Positions 1 to 5,771 of a stretch of 5,771 nucleotides of DNA are shown here, piece after piece. This DNA comes from Sulfurimonadaceae bacterium. GTDB taxonomy: Bacteria > Campylobacterota > Campylobacteria > Campylobacterales > Sulfurimonadaceae. The notes beneath the pieces were generated by a model that made no database searches, was not told the DNA's origin, and saw nothing but the letters and a program-made list of their open reading frames with translations. The position numbers were made by a program, and so were the translations under genes. Within the stretch, counting starts at the first letter, position 1; each line of letters starts with the position of its first letter. The stretch spans positions 1 through 5,771 of the forward strand of contig JAPHSI010000049.1 in NCBI GenBank assembly GCA_026193155.1. The letters run 5' to 3'.

Positions 1-1185
1 AACATAAGTATGATGTTAAATAATGCAGGGTTTATTAAACTACTTGAAGAAGAAAAATGGAAACTTGTTGAGGGAAAAAAATATTATATAACTAGAAATG
101 ATTCGTCTGTAATAGCATTTACATATTCTACAAATCAAAATTATGTAATGGTCGGTGCTCATACTGATTCTCCCAACTTAAAGCTAAAACCAAATGCAGT
201 TATAAAAGAACACGGTGTTGTTAAATTTGGAGTTGAGCCATATGGGGGTTTACTCTTAAATCCATGGTTTGACAGAGATCTCTCACTTGCGGGACGTGTT
301 ACTTATCTTGATTCAAAAAATATAATAAAAGATACTTTGATAGATGCTAAGAAAAAAATTGCCATAATTCCGTCATTGGCAATTCATTTGGATGAAAAAG
401 CAAACTCTGAGAGAACTATCAACATGCAAACGGATATTTCACCGATACTTACGACAAATGATGACTTTGACTTTGAAGAGTTTATAAAGTGGCAGCTTGA
501 GAAAAATGATATTAGAGATGCAAAAGAGATATATGCAAATGAGCTTAGTTTTTATGATACGCAAAATGCTTCATATGTTGGTCTGCGTGATGATTTTATA
601 GCTTCGGCAAGGCTTGATAATTTGCTTTCTTGTTATGTAGGGCTTTTAAGCATCTGTAGTGTTGAGGCAAATACGCCTATGATGTTTATTGCAAATGACC
701 ATGAGGAAGTAGGAAGTGAGAGTACCTCAGGTGCTAGCGGTAGCTTTTTAGAAAACACTCTTAGACGAATATATCCTGACTATGAAGATTATGTGCAGAT
801 GCTGCGTTCATCTACGCTAATGAGTGCTGACAACGCACATGCAGTGCATCCAAACTATTCCTCAAAACATGATAAAGAACATTCCCCTAAAATGAATAAA
901 GGTGTTGTAATAAAGATAAATGCAAATCAGCGCTATGCATCAAACTCTAAAACAATTTCGAAGTTTATGAATGTAGCTTCAAGTATAGGTGAAGAGTATC
1001 AGCAGTTTGTAACTCGCAGTGATATAAGATGTGGTTCAACTATAGGTCCTTTAACTGCAACAAGATTAGGAATTGAGACAATAGATGTTGGATTACCTAC
1101 TTTAGGGATGCACTCTATACGTGAGTTAGCAGGAAGTAACGATGCATATTCTTTATATAAAATTATATTAGGGTATACCGCTTGA
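1..1185 (+). CDS. apeB: M18 family metallo-aminopeptidase, 5' end cut by window edge
   Basis: This is a cytoplasmic zinc aminopeptidase of the M18 (aspartyl aminopeptidase-like) family, which removes N-terminal residues from peptides. Counting from the first ATG (base 10), the co-catalytic metal ligands expected for the family are visible: H51 and D53 in HTDSPNLKLKP, D203 in ARLDN, the pair E232/E233 in NDHEEVGS, D274 in SADNAHA and H368 in GMHS. The late CGSTIGPLTA segment is also typical. The ATG at 10 is probably not the start. The frame is open to base 1 (Asn-Ile-Ser before Met), and relatives have about 20-30 more residues here, carrying a TPFH-like motif before the segment that matches this N-terminus. 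The protein is therefore missing only its first residues. The stop TGA (1183-1185) overlaps the start of the next gene. The family call is secure. Substrate preference cannot be read from the sequence. Confidence 0.93.
   Translation, partial: NISMMLNNAGFIKLLEEEKWKLVEGKKYYITRNDSSVIAFTYSTNQNYVMVGAHTDSPNLKLKPNAVIKEHGVVKFGVEPYGGLLLNPWFDRDLSLAGRVTYLDSKNIIKDTLIDAKKKIAIIPSLAIHLDEKANSERTINMQTDISPILTTNDDFDFEEFIKWQLEKNDIRDAKEIYANELSFYDTQNASYVGLRDDFIASARLDNLLSCYVGLLSICSVEANTPMMFIANDHEEVGSESTSGASGSFLENTLRRIYPDYEDYVQMLRSSTLMSADNAHAVHPNYSSKHDKEHSPKMNKGVVIKINANQRYASNSKTISKFMNVASSIGEEYQQFVTRSDIRCGSTIGPLTATRLGIETIDVGLPTLGMHSIRELAGSNDAYSLYKIILGYTA
1170..1173 (+). promoter_or_regulatory. Probable ribosome binding site of flgS
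   Basis: AGGG lies eight bases before the TTG at 1182, inside the end of the aminopeptidase gene. It supports the non-ATG start, since no in-frame ATG or GTG with a better upstream site is seen nearby. The GTG at 1186 is in another frame and meets a stop within five codons. Confidence 0.55.
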
Positions 1186-2168
1186 GTGAAAATCAGATAA
1201 CGCAAGAGGAACTAACTCTTTTAATTGAGCAGACCTATAAGGTTGAAAATGAGTTCAATGAATTAAAACAATCATATGAACATCTTCAGGGGACTGTTGA
1301 GAGAGTTGTTGAGTTTTTACCAAATGCTATATGGATTTTAAATGAAAACGGAGAAGTTTTTCTACAAAACTCTAAAGCCAGAGAATTATGGCAGTTATTT
1401 GATATTATGGAGTTTAGAGATGATGATTATGAGCTAAATTTTGAAGATAGGTCATATATAGTAAAAAGTTCAACCCATAAAGATAAAAAGATGTTTTCAT
1501 GTACGGATATAACAGAACAAAAAAGAAGAGAAAATCTTGCGACTATGGGACAAATGGCAGCACACTTGTCACATGAAATAAGAAATCCAATTGGCTCGAT
1601 TTCACTCCTTAGTTCAACTCTGAAAAAACGTGTAATTCCTGAAAATATCCCTATTGTTGAAGAGATACAAAAATCAATTTTTAAGATAGAAAGAATTATA
1701 AAAGCCACGTTGATGTTTTCAAAAGGTATCAGGATAAATAAAAAGGCTTTTAAATTCTCAAAACTTAAAGAAAATCTTCTTAGTGATTGTGGAAGTTACG
1801 GTTATTCTAAAGATATAAGTTTTATAATGCCTGAAGATGATTTCGAGATAGAGGGAGACTTTGACCTTTTAGAGATACTATTCAGCAATTTTTTATTTAA
1901 TGCAATAGATGCAATAGAATTGGATGATGAAGATGATGGAATTATTGAATTGACTTATGAGTATGAAAAAAATATGCATAAATTTTGTATATATGACAGT
2001 GGTATAGCTATAGAGAATAAAAAAGAACTCTTTGAAGCTTTTAAATCTACAAAAGTAAAAGGTAACGGTTTGGGGCTTGTTCTTTCTGCCCAAATAGCTG
2101 AAGCTCATGATGGTAAGGTTATACTATTAGAATCTGAGAAAAAAGGATTTGGTATATATATTGCTTAG
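1182..2168 (+). CDS. flgS: Cytoplasmic sensor histidine kinase, FlgS type
   Basis: This is a soluble 328-residue histidine kinase. By family resemblance it is FlgS, which in Campylobacter and Helicobacter phosphorylates FlgR to switch on sigma-54-dependent flagellar genes. Visible parts in order: an N-terminal charged, coiled-coil-like helix (about 8-45), a PAS-like segment (about 46-110, with NAIWILNENGEVF), a dimerisation/phosphoacceptor domain with the H-box SHEIRNPIGS (H131), and an ATPase domain. In the ATPase domain the N-box is NFLFNAIDAIE (N240), the G1 box is DSGIAI (272-277) and the G2 box is GNGLGL (294-299). There are no membrane segments or signal peptide. In the G1 box Ala276 replaces the usual second Gly. 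The start is TTG, overlapping the upstream stop by four bases (TTGA), which suggests translational coupling. Its length is close to the roughly 350 residues of known FlgS. FlgR is not in the window, so the exact ortholog assignment rests on the sequence pattern. Confidence 0.8.
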   Translation: MSENQITQEELTLLIEQTYKVENEFNELKQSYEHLQGTVERVVEFLPNAIWILNENGEVFLQNSKARELWQLFDIMEFRDDDYELNFEDRSYIVKSSTHKDKKMFSCTDITEQKRRENLATMGQMAAHLSHEIRNPIGSISLLSSTLKKRVIPENIPIVEEIQKSIFKIERIIKATLMFSKGIRINKKAFKFSKLKENLLSDCGSYGYSKDISFIMPEDDFEIEGDFDLLEILFSNFLFNAIDAIELDDEDDGIIELTYEYEKNMHKFCIYDSGIAIENKKELFEAFKSTKVKGNGLGLVLSAQIAEAHDGKVILLESEKKGFGIYIA

Positions 2169-2169
2169 C

Positions 2170-2187
2170 GACCTTTAAATAAAGGTC
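2170..2187 (+). promoter_or_regulatory. Perfect inverted repeat covering the ribosome binding site of the 105-residue gene
   Basis: GACCTTT (2170-2176), loop AAAT (2177-2180) and AAAGGTC (2181-2187) form an uninterrupted 7-bp stem. It starts two bases after the flgS stop and ends five bases before the ATG at 2193. The 3' arm contains AAAGG, the only purine-rich Shine-Dalgarno candidate for that ATG, so folding would hide it. No T-run follows, so it does not look like an intrinsic terminator. A regulatory role is inference. The repeat itself is seen directly. Confidence 0.6.
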
Positions 2188-2192
2188 TGAAC

Positions 2193-2510
2193 ATGGAAAA
2201 ACATAATTTAACTAATATTATAGAATATGTAAAAATTGATGAATTTTATGTTGTTTGTCATTTTAGGTGTAAAGTAAAAAATAAGACAATAATTAGTAAA
2301 ATTCCTTTTGAACCATATGATGGGAAAATAGAATTTACATGGCAAGATGTTGTACTTCATCCCATTAAATCGTACAATAGATATTACCATACACCTATAA
2401 AAATATTTGACACATGCGAAGATGAAAACACTTTAGTTCAAAAAGCATTTGATAAAGTATCAAAATATTTTAAATGGGATGCCAGACTAAAAACATATGT
2501 ATATATTTAG
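2193..2510 (+). CDS. Small protein of unknown function, 105 residues
   Basis: I do not recognise a named family. The protein has no signal peptide and no hydrophobic segment long enough to cross a membrane, so it is probably cytoplasmic. The sequence alternates short beta-prone stretches (about 11-55, rich in Tyr, Phe, Val and Ile) with a likely C-terminal helix (about 78-93) followed by KWDARLKTYVY. Cysteines sit at 22, 26 and 75. The first two form a CHFRC arrangement that could bind metal or simply lie on one strand. The ATG at 2193 follows AAAGG by seven bases. The gene lies 24 bases after flgS and eight bases before a DUF2249-type gene, and its TAG stop is part of that gene's ribosome binding site, so the two are probably translated together. 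Coding status is supported by length, spacing and a composition like its neighbours. Confidence 0.75.
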   Translation: MEKHNLTNIIEYVKIDEFYVVCHFRCKVKNKTIISKIPFEPYDGKIEFTWQDVVLHPIKSYNRYYHTPIKIFDTCEDENTLVQKAFDKVSKYFKWDARLKTYVYI

Positions 2511-2512
2511 GA
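2509..2512 (+). promoter_or_regulatory. Ribosome binding site that fixes the DUF2249 gene start
   Basis: AGGA sits six bases before the ATG at 2519 and shares its first two bases with the TAG stop of the preceding gene. It favours the start at 2519 over the in-frame ATG at 2474, which lies inside the previous gene and has no comparable site. Confidence 0.7.
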
Positions 2513-2518
2513 AATATA

Positions 2519-2803
2519 ATGGAAAAAGAAAAAATAATTGTTCCCAGAGGCTCATTAGACTTTTACAAATATGAAAAAGATGGATTAATGTACTATGAAT
2601 TTGATGCTACAAGATGCTCTCCTCCAGAACCTATGGTAAATGCAATAGCAGGTCTTAGCCTGTTAAAAGAGGCTAATGAAAGACTTGTAGGTCTTTTTTT
2701 CCATGTACCGTCACCACTTTTTGCAAGAATCGGTGATGAATTCAGTTATGAGATAAATGAGCTAGATAGTGGCGATATTAGGGTTGAATTTAAAATACCT
2801 TAA
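2519..2803 (+). CDS. DUF2249 family small protein, 94 residues
   Basis: Residues about 26-93 match the pattern of DUF2249, a small domain with a TusA/SirA-like fold. A beta strand leads into DATRCSPPEPMVNAI, where the D-x-R-x-x-P-P-E-P core is the family hallmark. A helix (about 41-54), the segment VGLFFHVPSPLFARI, and a final FSYEINELDSGDIRVEFKI pair of strands follow. C33, just before the PPEP core, is in a position comparable to the sulfur-carrying Cys of TusA-like proteins, but its function here is unknown. DUF2249 genes are often seen near nitric oxide or denitrification genes in other bacteria. None is present here, so that link is only a hint. The start at 2519 was chosen because the extra 15 residues from the ATG at 2474 overlap the previous gene and lie before the AGGA site. 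Its stop TAA abuts the cti ATG with no gap, so the two are probably coupled. Confidence 0.8.
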   Translation: MEKEKIIVPRGSLDFYKYEKDGLMYYEFDATRCSPPEPMVNAIAGLSLLKEANERLVGLFFHVPSPLFARIGDEFSYEINELDSGDIRVEFKIP

Positions 2804-5086
2804 ATGAAAAAAAGTTTATATTTAGCAGTTTTTCTATTTTTAATTTTTACAGGTTGTTCAACAGAACCATTAAAACCTATTGTTGTCAAACCCTTAAGTG
2901 CAAAAATAAATTACCAAAAAGATATAAAACCAATACTGGACAAAAGATGTGTAACATGCCATTCATGTTATAACTCCCCATGTCAATTAAAATTAAGTTC
3001 TTTTGAAGGCTTAGACAGAGGTGCTACAAAGGAAGAAGTTTATCTAGGAGAGAGACTTTCTTCTCAAAATCCGACTAGACTTTTTATAGATGCCAAGAAT
3101 ACACATCAATGGAGAAAAAAAGGTTTTGTAAGTGTGACAGAATCAAATTCTAGCACAGGTACAAACAACTCTTTAATGTTGCAAATATTAGCACATAAAA
3201 TGAGAAATCCTAAAAGTATCGGTGATTACCATTCTGAAGAAGATTTAACTTGTGTAAAAGATGTAGAAGAGTTAGCCGAGTATCTTGATGAAAATCCATA
3301 TAATGCTATGCCATTTGGGTTCCCTCCTTTAAAAAGTAATGAGTTTGAGCTTATAAAACAATGGTTATATCAAGGTGCAAAATTTACACCACTTAGATAT
3401 TCGTCTCCGCCAAAAGAACTTAGAAAGTTTGAGGATTTTTTTAATAAAAGAGATGCAAAACATTCCATGAGTGCTAGGTATATTTATGAGCATCTGTTTT
3501 TAGCTCATATCTCTTTTAAATCAAAACCGGATGAGTTTTACGAGATTGTCCGTTCATCTACACCAAGTCCTGAACCTATAGATATTATAGCGACCCTCCG
3601 TCCGTATGATAATCCTAAAGTTGATAAATTTTACTACAGATTTAAAAAAATAGATTCTACAATCGTACATAAAACACATATGGTTTATAATTTAAGTTAC
3701 GAAAAACTTGAGCGTTTTAAAGAGTTGTTTATAAAACCGACATGGGATGAAACCCCTTATATCATCGGATATAGTTCAAAAAACAATGCAAATCCTTTTA
3801 TAGTTTTTTCTCAAATTCCTGCTAAATCAAGATATCAGTTTTTACTAGATAATCGTGAATATATAATCCGAACTTTTATACGTGGTCCTGTATGTAAAGG
3901 TCAAATAGCATTAAATGTTATACATGACCATTTTTGGGTGACCTTTATGAAACCTGAGTATGATCTTTCTACAAAATACAGCGGGTTTTTAAAGTCACAA
4001 TATAAGAATCTTGAATTGCCGATAAAAGAGGGTAGTGATATGGCACTACTTGAAACTTTTACGGACGGTTATAATGATAAAGCCGTAAAATATTATATAA
4101 ATAGACAAAAACTTTATGATGAAGTATACAAAGATGGACTTGATGAGAATAGTGTTACGGGTGATATTTTAACTATTTATAGACATTTTGACAGTGCATC
4201 TGTACATAATGGTGCTTTAGGAAATTTACCTAGGACTGCTTGGGTAATTGACTTTCCATTGTTTGAACGTATATATTATGCACTTGTGGCAGGATTTGAT
4301 ATATTTGGAAATATTGGACACCAAGTGAGTGTCAGAAGATACATGAGTAGGTTAAGGGTTGAAGGAGAGAGCTATTTTTTAAATCTTCTTCCAAAAGATG
4401 ATAGAACAAAAATCTTTAAATCTTGGTATATAGATAGTGAAGATGACGAGCTGTTTTATTTTTCAAAAAATGAAGCAAAAAAGGTATATAAAAAAGTAGA
4501 TTCTAAACGAGAATTTTTAGAGTCCATTATTAAAGAGTTTGATACTTTAAATTATGTAAAAGCCAATCAACGACCATCACAAAAACCAAAAAATTATCGT
4601 TCTAAAAATGACTACATACAAGGCTTTCGTTCTCTGATTTCAAAAGGAAATAACTTTATTATCCATGTAAACGGTTCAAACTCAAATTTAGCATATATCC
4701 GTATAAAAAACATACCTGATGAAGATGATAAAGTTTTATCCGTTGTAGTAAATAGATGGCATGATAATGTATCTTTTATGTTTGATGAAGAGGATAGACT
4801 TAATCCAGATAAAGATGAGATGAACTTTATAGAAGGTTTTGTAGGATCTTATCCAAATCTTTTTTTAGTTGTAGATTACAATGAGTTACCTGATTTTATT
4901 GATATGTTGCATAATTATGATGGAAGTGATAAATATATACAAAGATTTATGAAATATGGAATTATGCGTTCTGATAAAGATTTTTGGAAACATTATGATT
5001 GGTTTCAAGAAAGGTTTTTTAAAGACAACCCTCATGAAGCAGGACTCTTTGACTTAAACAGATATTACTACAAAGCATTTGATTAA
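2804..5086 (+). CDS. cti: Fatty acid cis/trans isomerase (heme c lipoprotein)
   Basis: Cti converts cis double bonds of acyl chains in membrane phospholipids to trans without moving them, which stiffens the membrane under solvent, heat or salt stress. The 760 residues match the usual family length (about 750-790). The N-terminus is a lipoprotein signal: Lys-Lys, a hydrophobic stretch, and the lipobox FTGC with Cys18. It is followed by the family's heme region, ending in RCVTCHSCYNSPCQLKLSS. This holds the CxxCH heme c motif (C49, C52, H53) and two further cysteines (C55, C60). Downstream, EGLDRGATKEEVYLGERL and NPTRLFIDA are also typical. The segment NAMPFGFPPL (M169) could supply the distal heme ligand, which is inference. 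The remainder is the large catalytic domain, with no breaks. The protein should act in the periplasm, anchored to a membrane. The start directly follows the DUF2249 stop (TAAATG) and has no clear ribosome binding site of its own, implying reinitiation. Confidence 0.94.
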   Translation: MKKSLYLAVFLFLIFTGCSTEPLKPIVVKPLSAKINYQKDIKPILDKRCVTCHSCYNSPCQLKLSSFEGLDRGATKEEVYLGERLSSQNPTRLFIDAKNTHQWRKKGFVSVTESNSSTGTNNSLMLQILAHKMRNPKSIGDYHSEEDLTCVKDVEELAEYLDENPYNAMPFGFPPLKSNEFELIKQWLYQGAKFTPLRYSSPPKELRKFEDFFNKRDAKHSMSARYIYEHLFLAHISFKSKPDEFYEIVRSSTPSPEPIDIIATLRPYDNPKVDKFYYRFKKIDSTIVHKTHMVYNLSYEKLERFKELFIKPTWDETPYIIGYSSKNNANPFIVFSQIPAKSRYQFLLDNREYIIRTFIRGPVCKGQIALNVIHDHFWVTFMKPEYDLSTKYSGFLKSQYKNLELPIKEGSDMALLETFTDGYNDKAVKYYINRQKLYDEVYKDGLDENSVTGDILTIYRHFDSASVHNGALGNLPRTAWVIDFPLFERIYYALVAGFDIFGNIGHQVSVRRYMSRLRVEGESYFLNLLPKDDRTKIFKSWYIDSEDDELFYFSKNEAKKVYKKVDSKREFLESIIKEFDTLNYVKANQRPSQKPKNYRSKNDYIQGFRSLISKGNNFIIHVNGSNSNLAYIRIKNIPDEDDKVLSVVVNRWHDNVSFMFDEEDRLNPDKDEMNFIEGFVGSYPNLFLVVDYNELPDFIDMLHNYDGSDKYIQRFMKYGIMRSDKDFWKHYDWFQERFFKDNPHEAGLFDLNRYYYKAFD
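2948..2962 (+). other. CxxCH heme c attachment motif within cti
   Basis: Codons for Cys-Val-Thr-Cys-His (residues 49-53 of Cti), about 30 residues after the lipobox Cys. In studied Cti proteins this motif binds heme covalently and is needed for activity. Attachment would happen after export and require the cytochrome c maturation system, the first part of which is encoded just downstream. Confidence 0.9.
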
Positions 5087-5088
5087 TG

Positions 5089-5101
5089 TAACACTCTGTT
5101 A
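5089..5101 (+). repeat. Short inverted repeat after cti
   Basis: TAACA (5089-5093), loop CTC, and TGTTA (5097-5101) form a perfect 5-bp stem two bases after the cti stop. It is AT-rich and not directly followed by a T-run; the nearest run of eight T's begins over 20 bases later. It is a weak candidate for a transcript end or mRNA-stabilising structure, and could be chance. Confidence 0.3.
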
Positions 5102-5113
5102 GCTTATAAAAAC

Positions 5114-5124
5114 TATAATATATT
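5114..5124 (+). promoter_or_regulatory. Probable housekeeping promoter -10 region for ccsBA
   Basis: A perfect TATAAT at 5114-5119 overlaps a second -10-like TATATT (5119-5124) in the 59-base gap between cti and the next gene. No good -35 box is seen 16-18 bases upstream, only AT-rich sequence. This agrees with epsilonproteobacterial sigma-70 promoters, which typically lack a conserved -35. Transcription would start near 5126-5131, giving a very short leader. The AT-rich background makes chance matches common. Confidence 0.5.
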
Positions 5125-5135
5125 TTTTTTAACTC

Positions 5136-5141
5136 AAGGGA
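5136..5141 (+). promoter_or_regulatory. Ribosome binding site of ccsBA
   Basis: AAGGGA ends four bases before the ATG at 5146. It is the clearest Shine-Dalgarno site in the window and fixes the start of this truncated gene. Confidence 0.75.
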
Positions 5142-5145
5142 TATT

Positions 5146-5771
5146 ATGAAAATAGTTTTAAATATATTTAGTTCAATGAAAACTATGGCTGTTTTAATGT
5201 TAATCTTCGCTTTTTCTGTTGGATATGCGACATTTGTGGAAAATGATTTTGGTACTATTACCGCTAAAGCTGAGATTTATAATGCAAGATGGTTTGAAGT
5301 TTTACTTGGACTACTAACAATTAACCTAATTATAAATATAGTGAAATTTAAAATGTTTAGCATAAAAAAAGCTTCTATATTTATGTTTCACTTTGCTTTT
5401 ATTATAATCATTATCGGTGCTGCTATAACACGCTATATAGGTTATGAAGGTACTATGCATATTAGAGAAGGTGCAAGTTCTAATACAATGCTAAGTGCAG
5501 ATACATATTTTAGTGTAAGTGCAAGTATAGATGGTAAAACTGCAAGCAGTGAGGAGGGCGTTTACTTATCAAAACGTTCTAAAAACTCGTTAAGTTCTAC
5601 TCTAAATGTAGCAGGTAAAAAGATAGATGTTAAACTAGTTAGATATATTCCTGATGTTATAGAAGCTTTAGAAGAAGCTAAAGATGGAGTACCTACTTTA
5701 GATATGATGGTAACAGGAAGTGGTTCAGGTGAGCCTTTAACTCTTAGAGAGGGTGAATACTACGAATTTCC
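5146..5771 (+). CDS. ccsBA: Cytochrome c synthetase CcsBA (ResB-like N-terminal part), 3' end cut by window edge
   Basis: The first 208 codons are present and the frame is open at the right edge. The pattern is ResB/CcsB of System II cytochrome c maturation, which moves heme across the membrane and joins it to CxxCH motifs. In Campylobacterota this part is normally fused to CcsA in one protein of roughly 900-1,100 residues; the CcsA half is outside the window, so the fusion is inferred from the lineage. Seen directly: transmembrane segment 1 (about 12-31, with SMKTMAVLMLIF), a short loop ATFVENDFGT, segment 2 (about 49-67, after ARWFEVLLG), and segment 3 (about 77-97). Segment 3 contains H82, which corresponds to the first transmembrane heme-ligand His of CcsBA. 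After GYEGTMHIREG the chain enters the large periplasmic ResB domain. The start is fixed by AAGGGA upstream. Placement 59 bases after cti, with its own probable promoter, suggests at least partly independent expression. Confidence 0.9.
   Translation, partial: MKIVLNIFSSMKTMAVLMLIFAFSVGYATFVENDFGTITAKAEIYNARWFEVLLGLLTINLIINIVKFKMFSIKKASIFMFHFAFIIIIIGAAITRYIGYEGTMHIREGASSNTMLSADTYFSVSASIDGKTASSEEGVYLSKRSKNSLSSTLNVAGKKIDVKLVRYIPDVIEALEEAKDGVPTLDMMVTGSGSGEPLTLREGEYYEF

Noticed and set aside
10..12. ATG at 10 as the true start of the aminopeptidase
   Set aside because: The frame is open to base 1 and family members have roughly 20-30 more N-terminal residues that would lie upstream of this window, so the gene is treated as partial.
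999..1205. Minus-strand reading frame across the aminopeptidase/flgS junction
   Set aside because: It is antisense to conserved metal-ligand and active-site coding sequence, matches no recognisable family, and has no supporting context.
1950..1978. TTGACT, 17-base spacer, TATGCA as an internal promoter within flgS
   Set aside because: The -10 element is weak, the sequence encodes the conserved kinase ATPase domain, and such matches are frequent in AT-rich DNA.
1427..2390. Three minus-strand reading frames opposite flgS and the 105-residue gene (1427-1708, 1893-2108, 2208-2390)
   Set aside because: They are short and rich in Phe, Ile and Tyr, as expected from reading AT-rich coding DNA backwards, and they lie opposite well-supported genes.
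2474..2518. Longer version of the DUF2249 protein starting at the ATG at 2474
   Set aside because: It would overlap the preceding gene by 37 bases, the added residues do not resemble the domain, and the good AGGA site points to the ATG at 2519.
5123..5130. Run of eight T's after cti as an intrinsic terminator
   Set aside because: No stable GC-containing stem lies directly before it; the nearest inverted repeat (5089-5101) is over 20 bases away and weak. The run more likely belongs to the AT-rich promoter region.

Overview
The window is AT-rich, tightly packed and coded entirely on the + strand. Its gene content points to a Campylobacterota (Epsilonproteobacteria) genome, probably Sulfurimonas-like or another free-living relative. 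The evidence is a small soluble histidine kinase of the FlgS type, a System II cytochrome c synthetase that begins with a ResB-like half, overlapping or abutting genes, and AT-rich codon use. The genus is an inference and was not tested by alignment.

Layout: (1) 1-1185, an M18 metallo-aminopeptidase (apeB type) whose reading frame runs off the left edge, so its true start lies outside the window. (2) 1182-2168, a cytoplasmic sensor histidine kinase, most likely FlgS, with a TTG start overlapping the apeB stop. (3) 2170-2187, a perfect 7-bp inverted repeat that covers the probable ribosome binding site of the next gene. (4) 2193-2510, a 105-residue protein of unknown function. (5) 2519-2803, a 94-residue DUF2249-type protein. 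(6) 2804-5086, a complete fatty acid cis/trans isomerase (Cti) with a lipoprotein signal and a CxxCH heme c site. (7) 5087-5145, a short gap with a probable promoter and a good ribosome binding site. (8) 5146-5771, the N-terminal 208 codons of a large ResB/CcsB-type (probably CcsBA fusion) cytochrome c maturation protein, cut by the right edge.

Genes 1 to 5 have gaps of -4, 24, 8 and 0 bases and no visible terminator between them, so they could be one transcript. Functionally they fall into an aminopeptidase plus flagellar kinase pair and a small-protein/DUF2249/cti block. Cti isomerises cis-unsaturated membrane lipids to trans as a stress response and needs covalently attached heme. The gene that follows it encodes the machinery that attaches heme to CxxCH motifs in the periplasm. 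No mobile elements, CRISPR arrays, tRNAs or rRNAs were seen, and no gene-free stretch exceeds 60 bases. I found no clearly novel system. The best candidates for something undescribed are the two small proteins coupled to cti and the hairpin in front of them.
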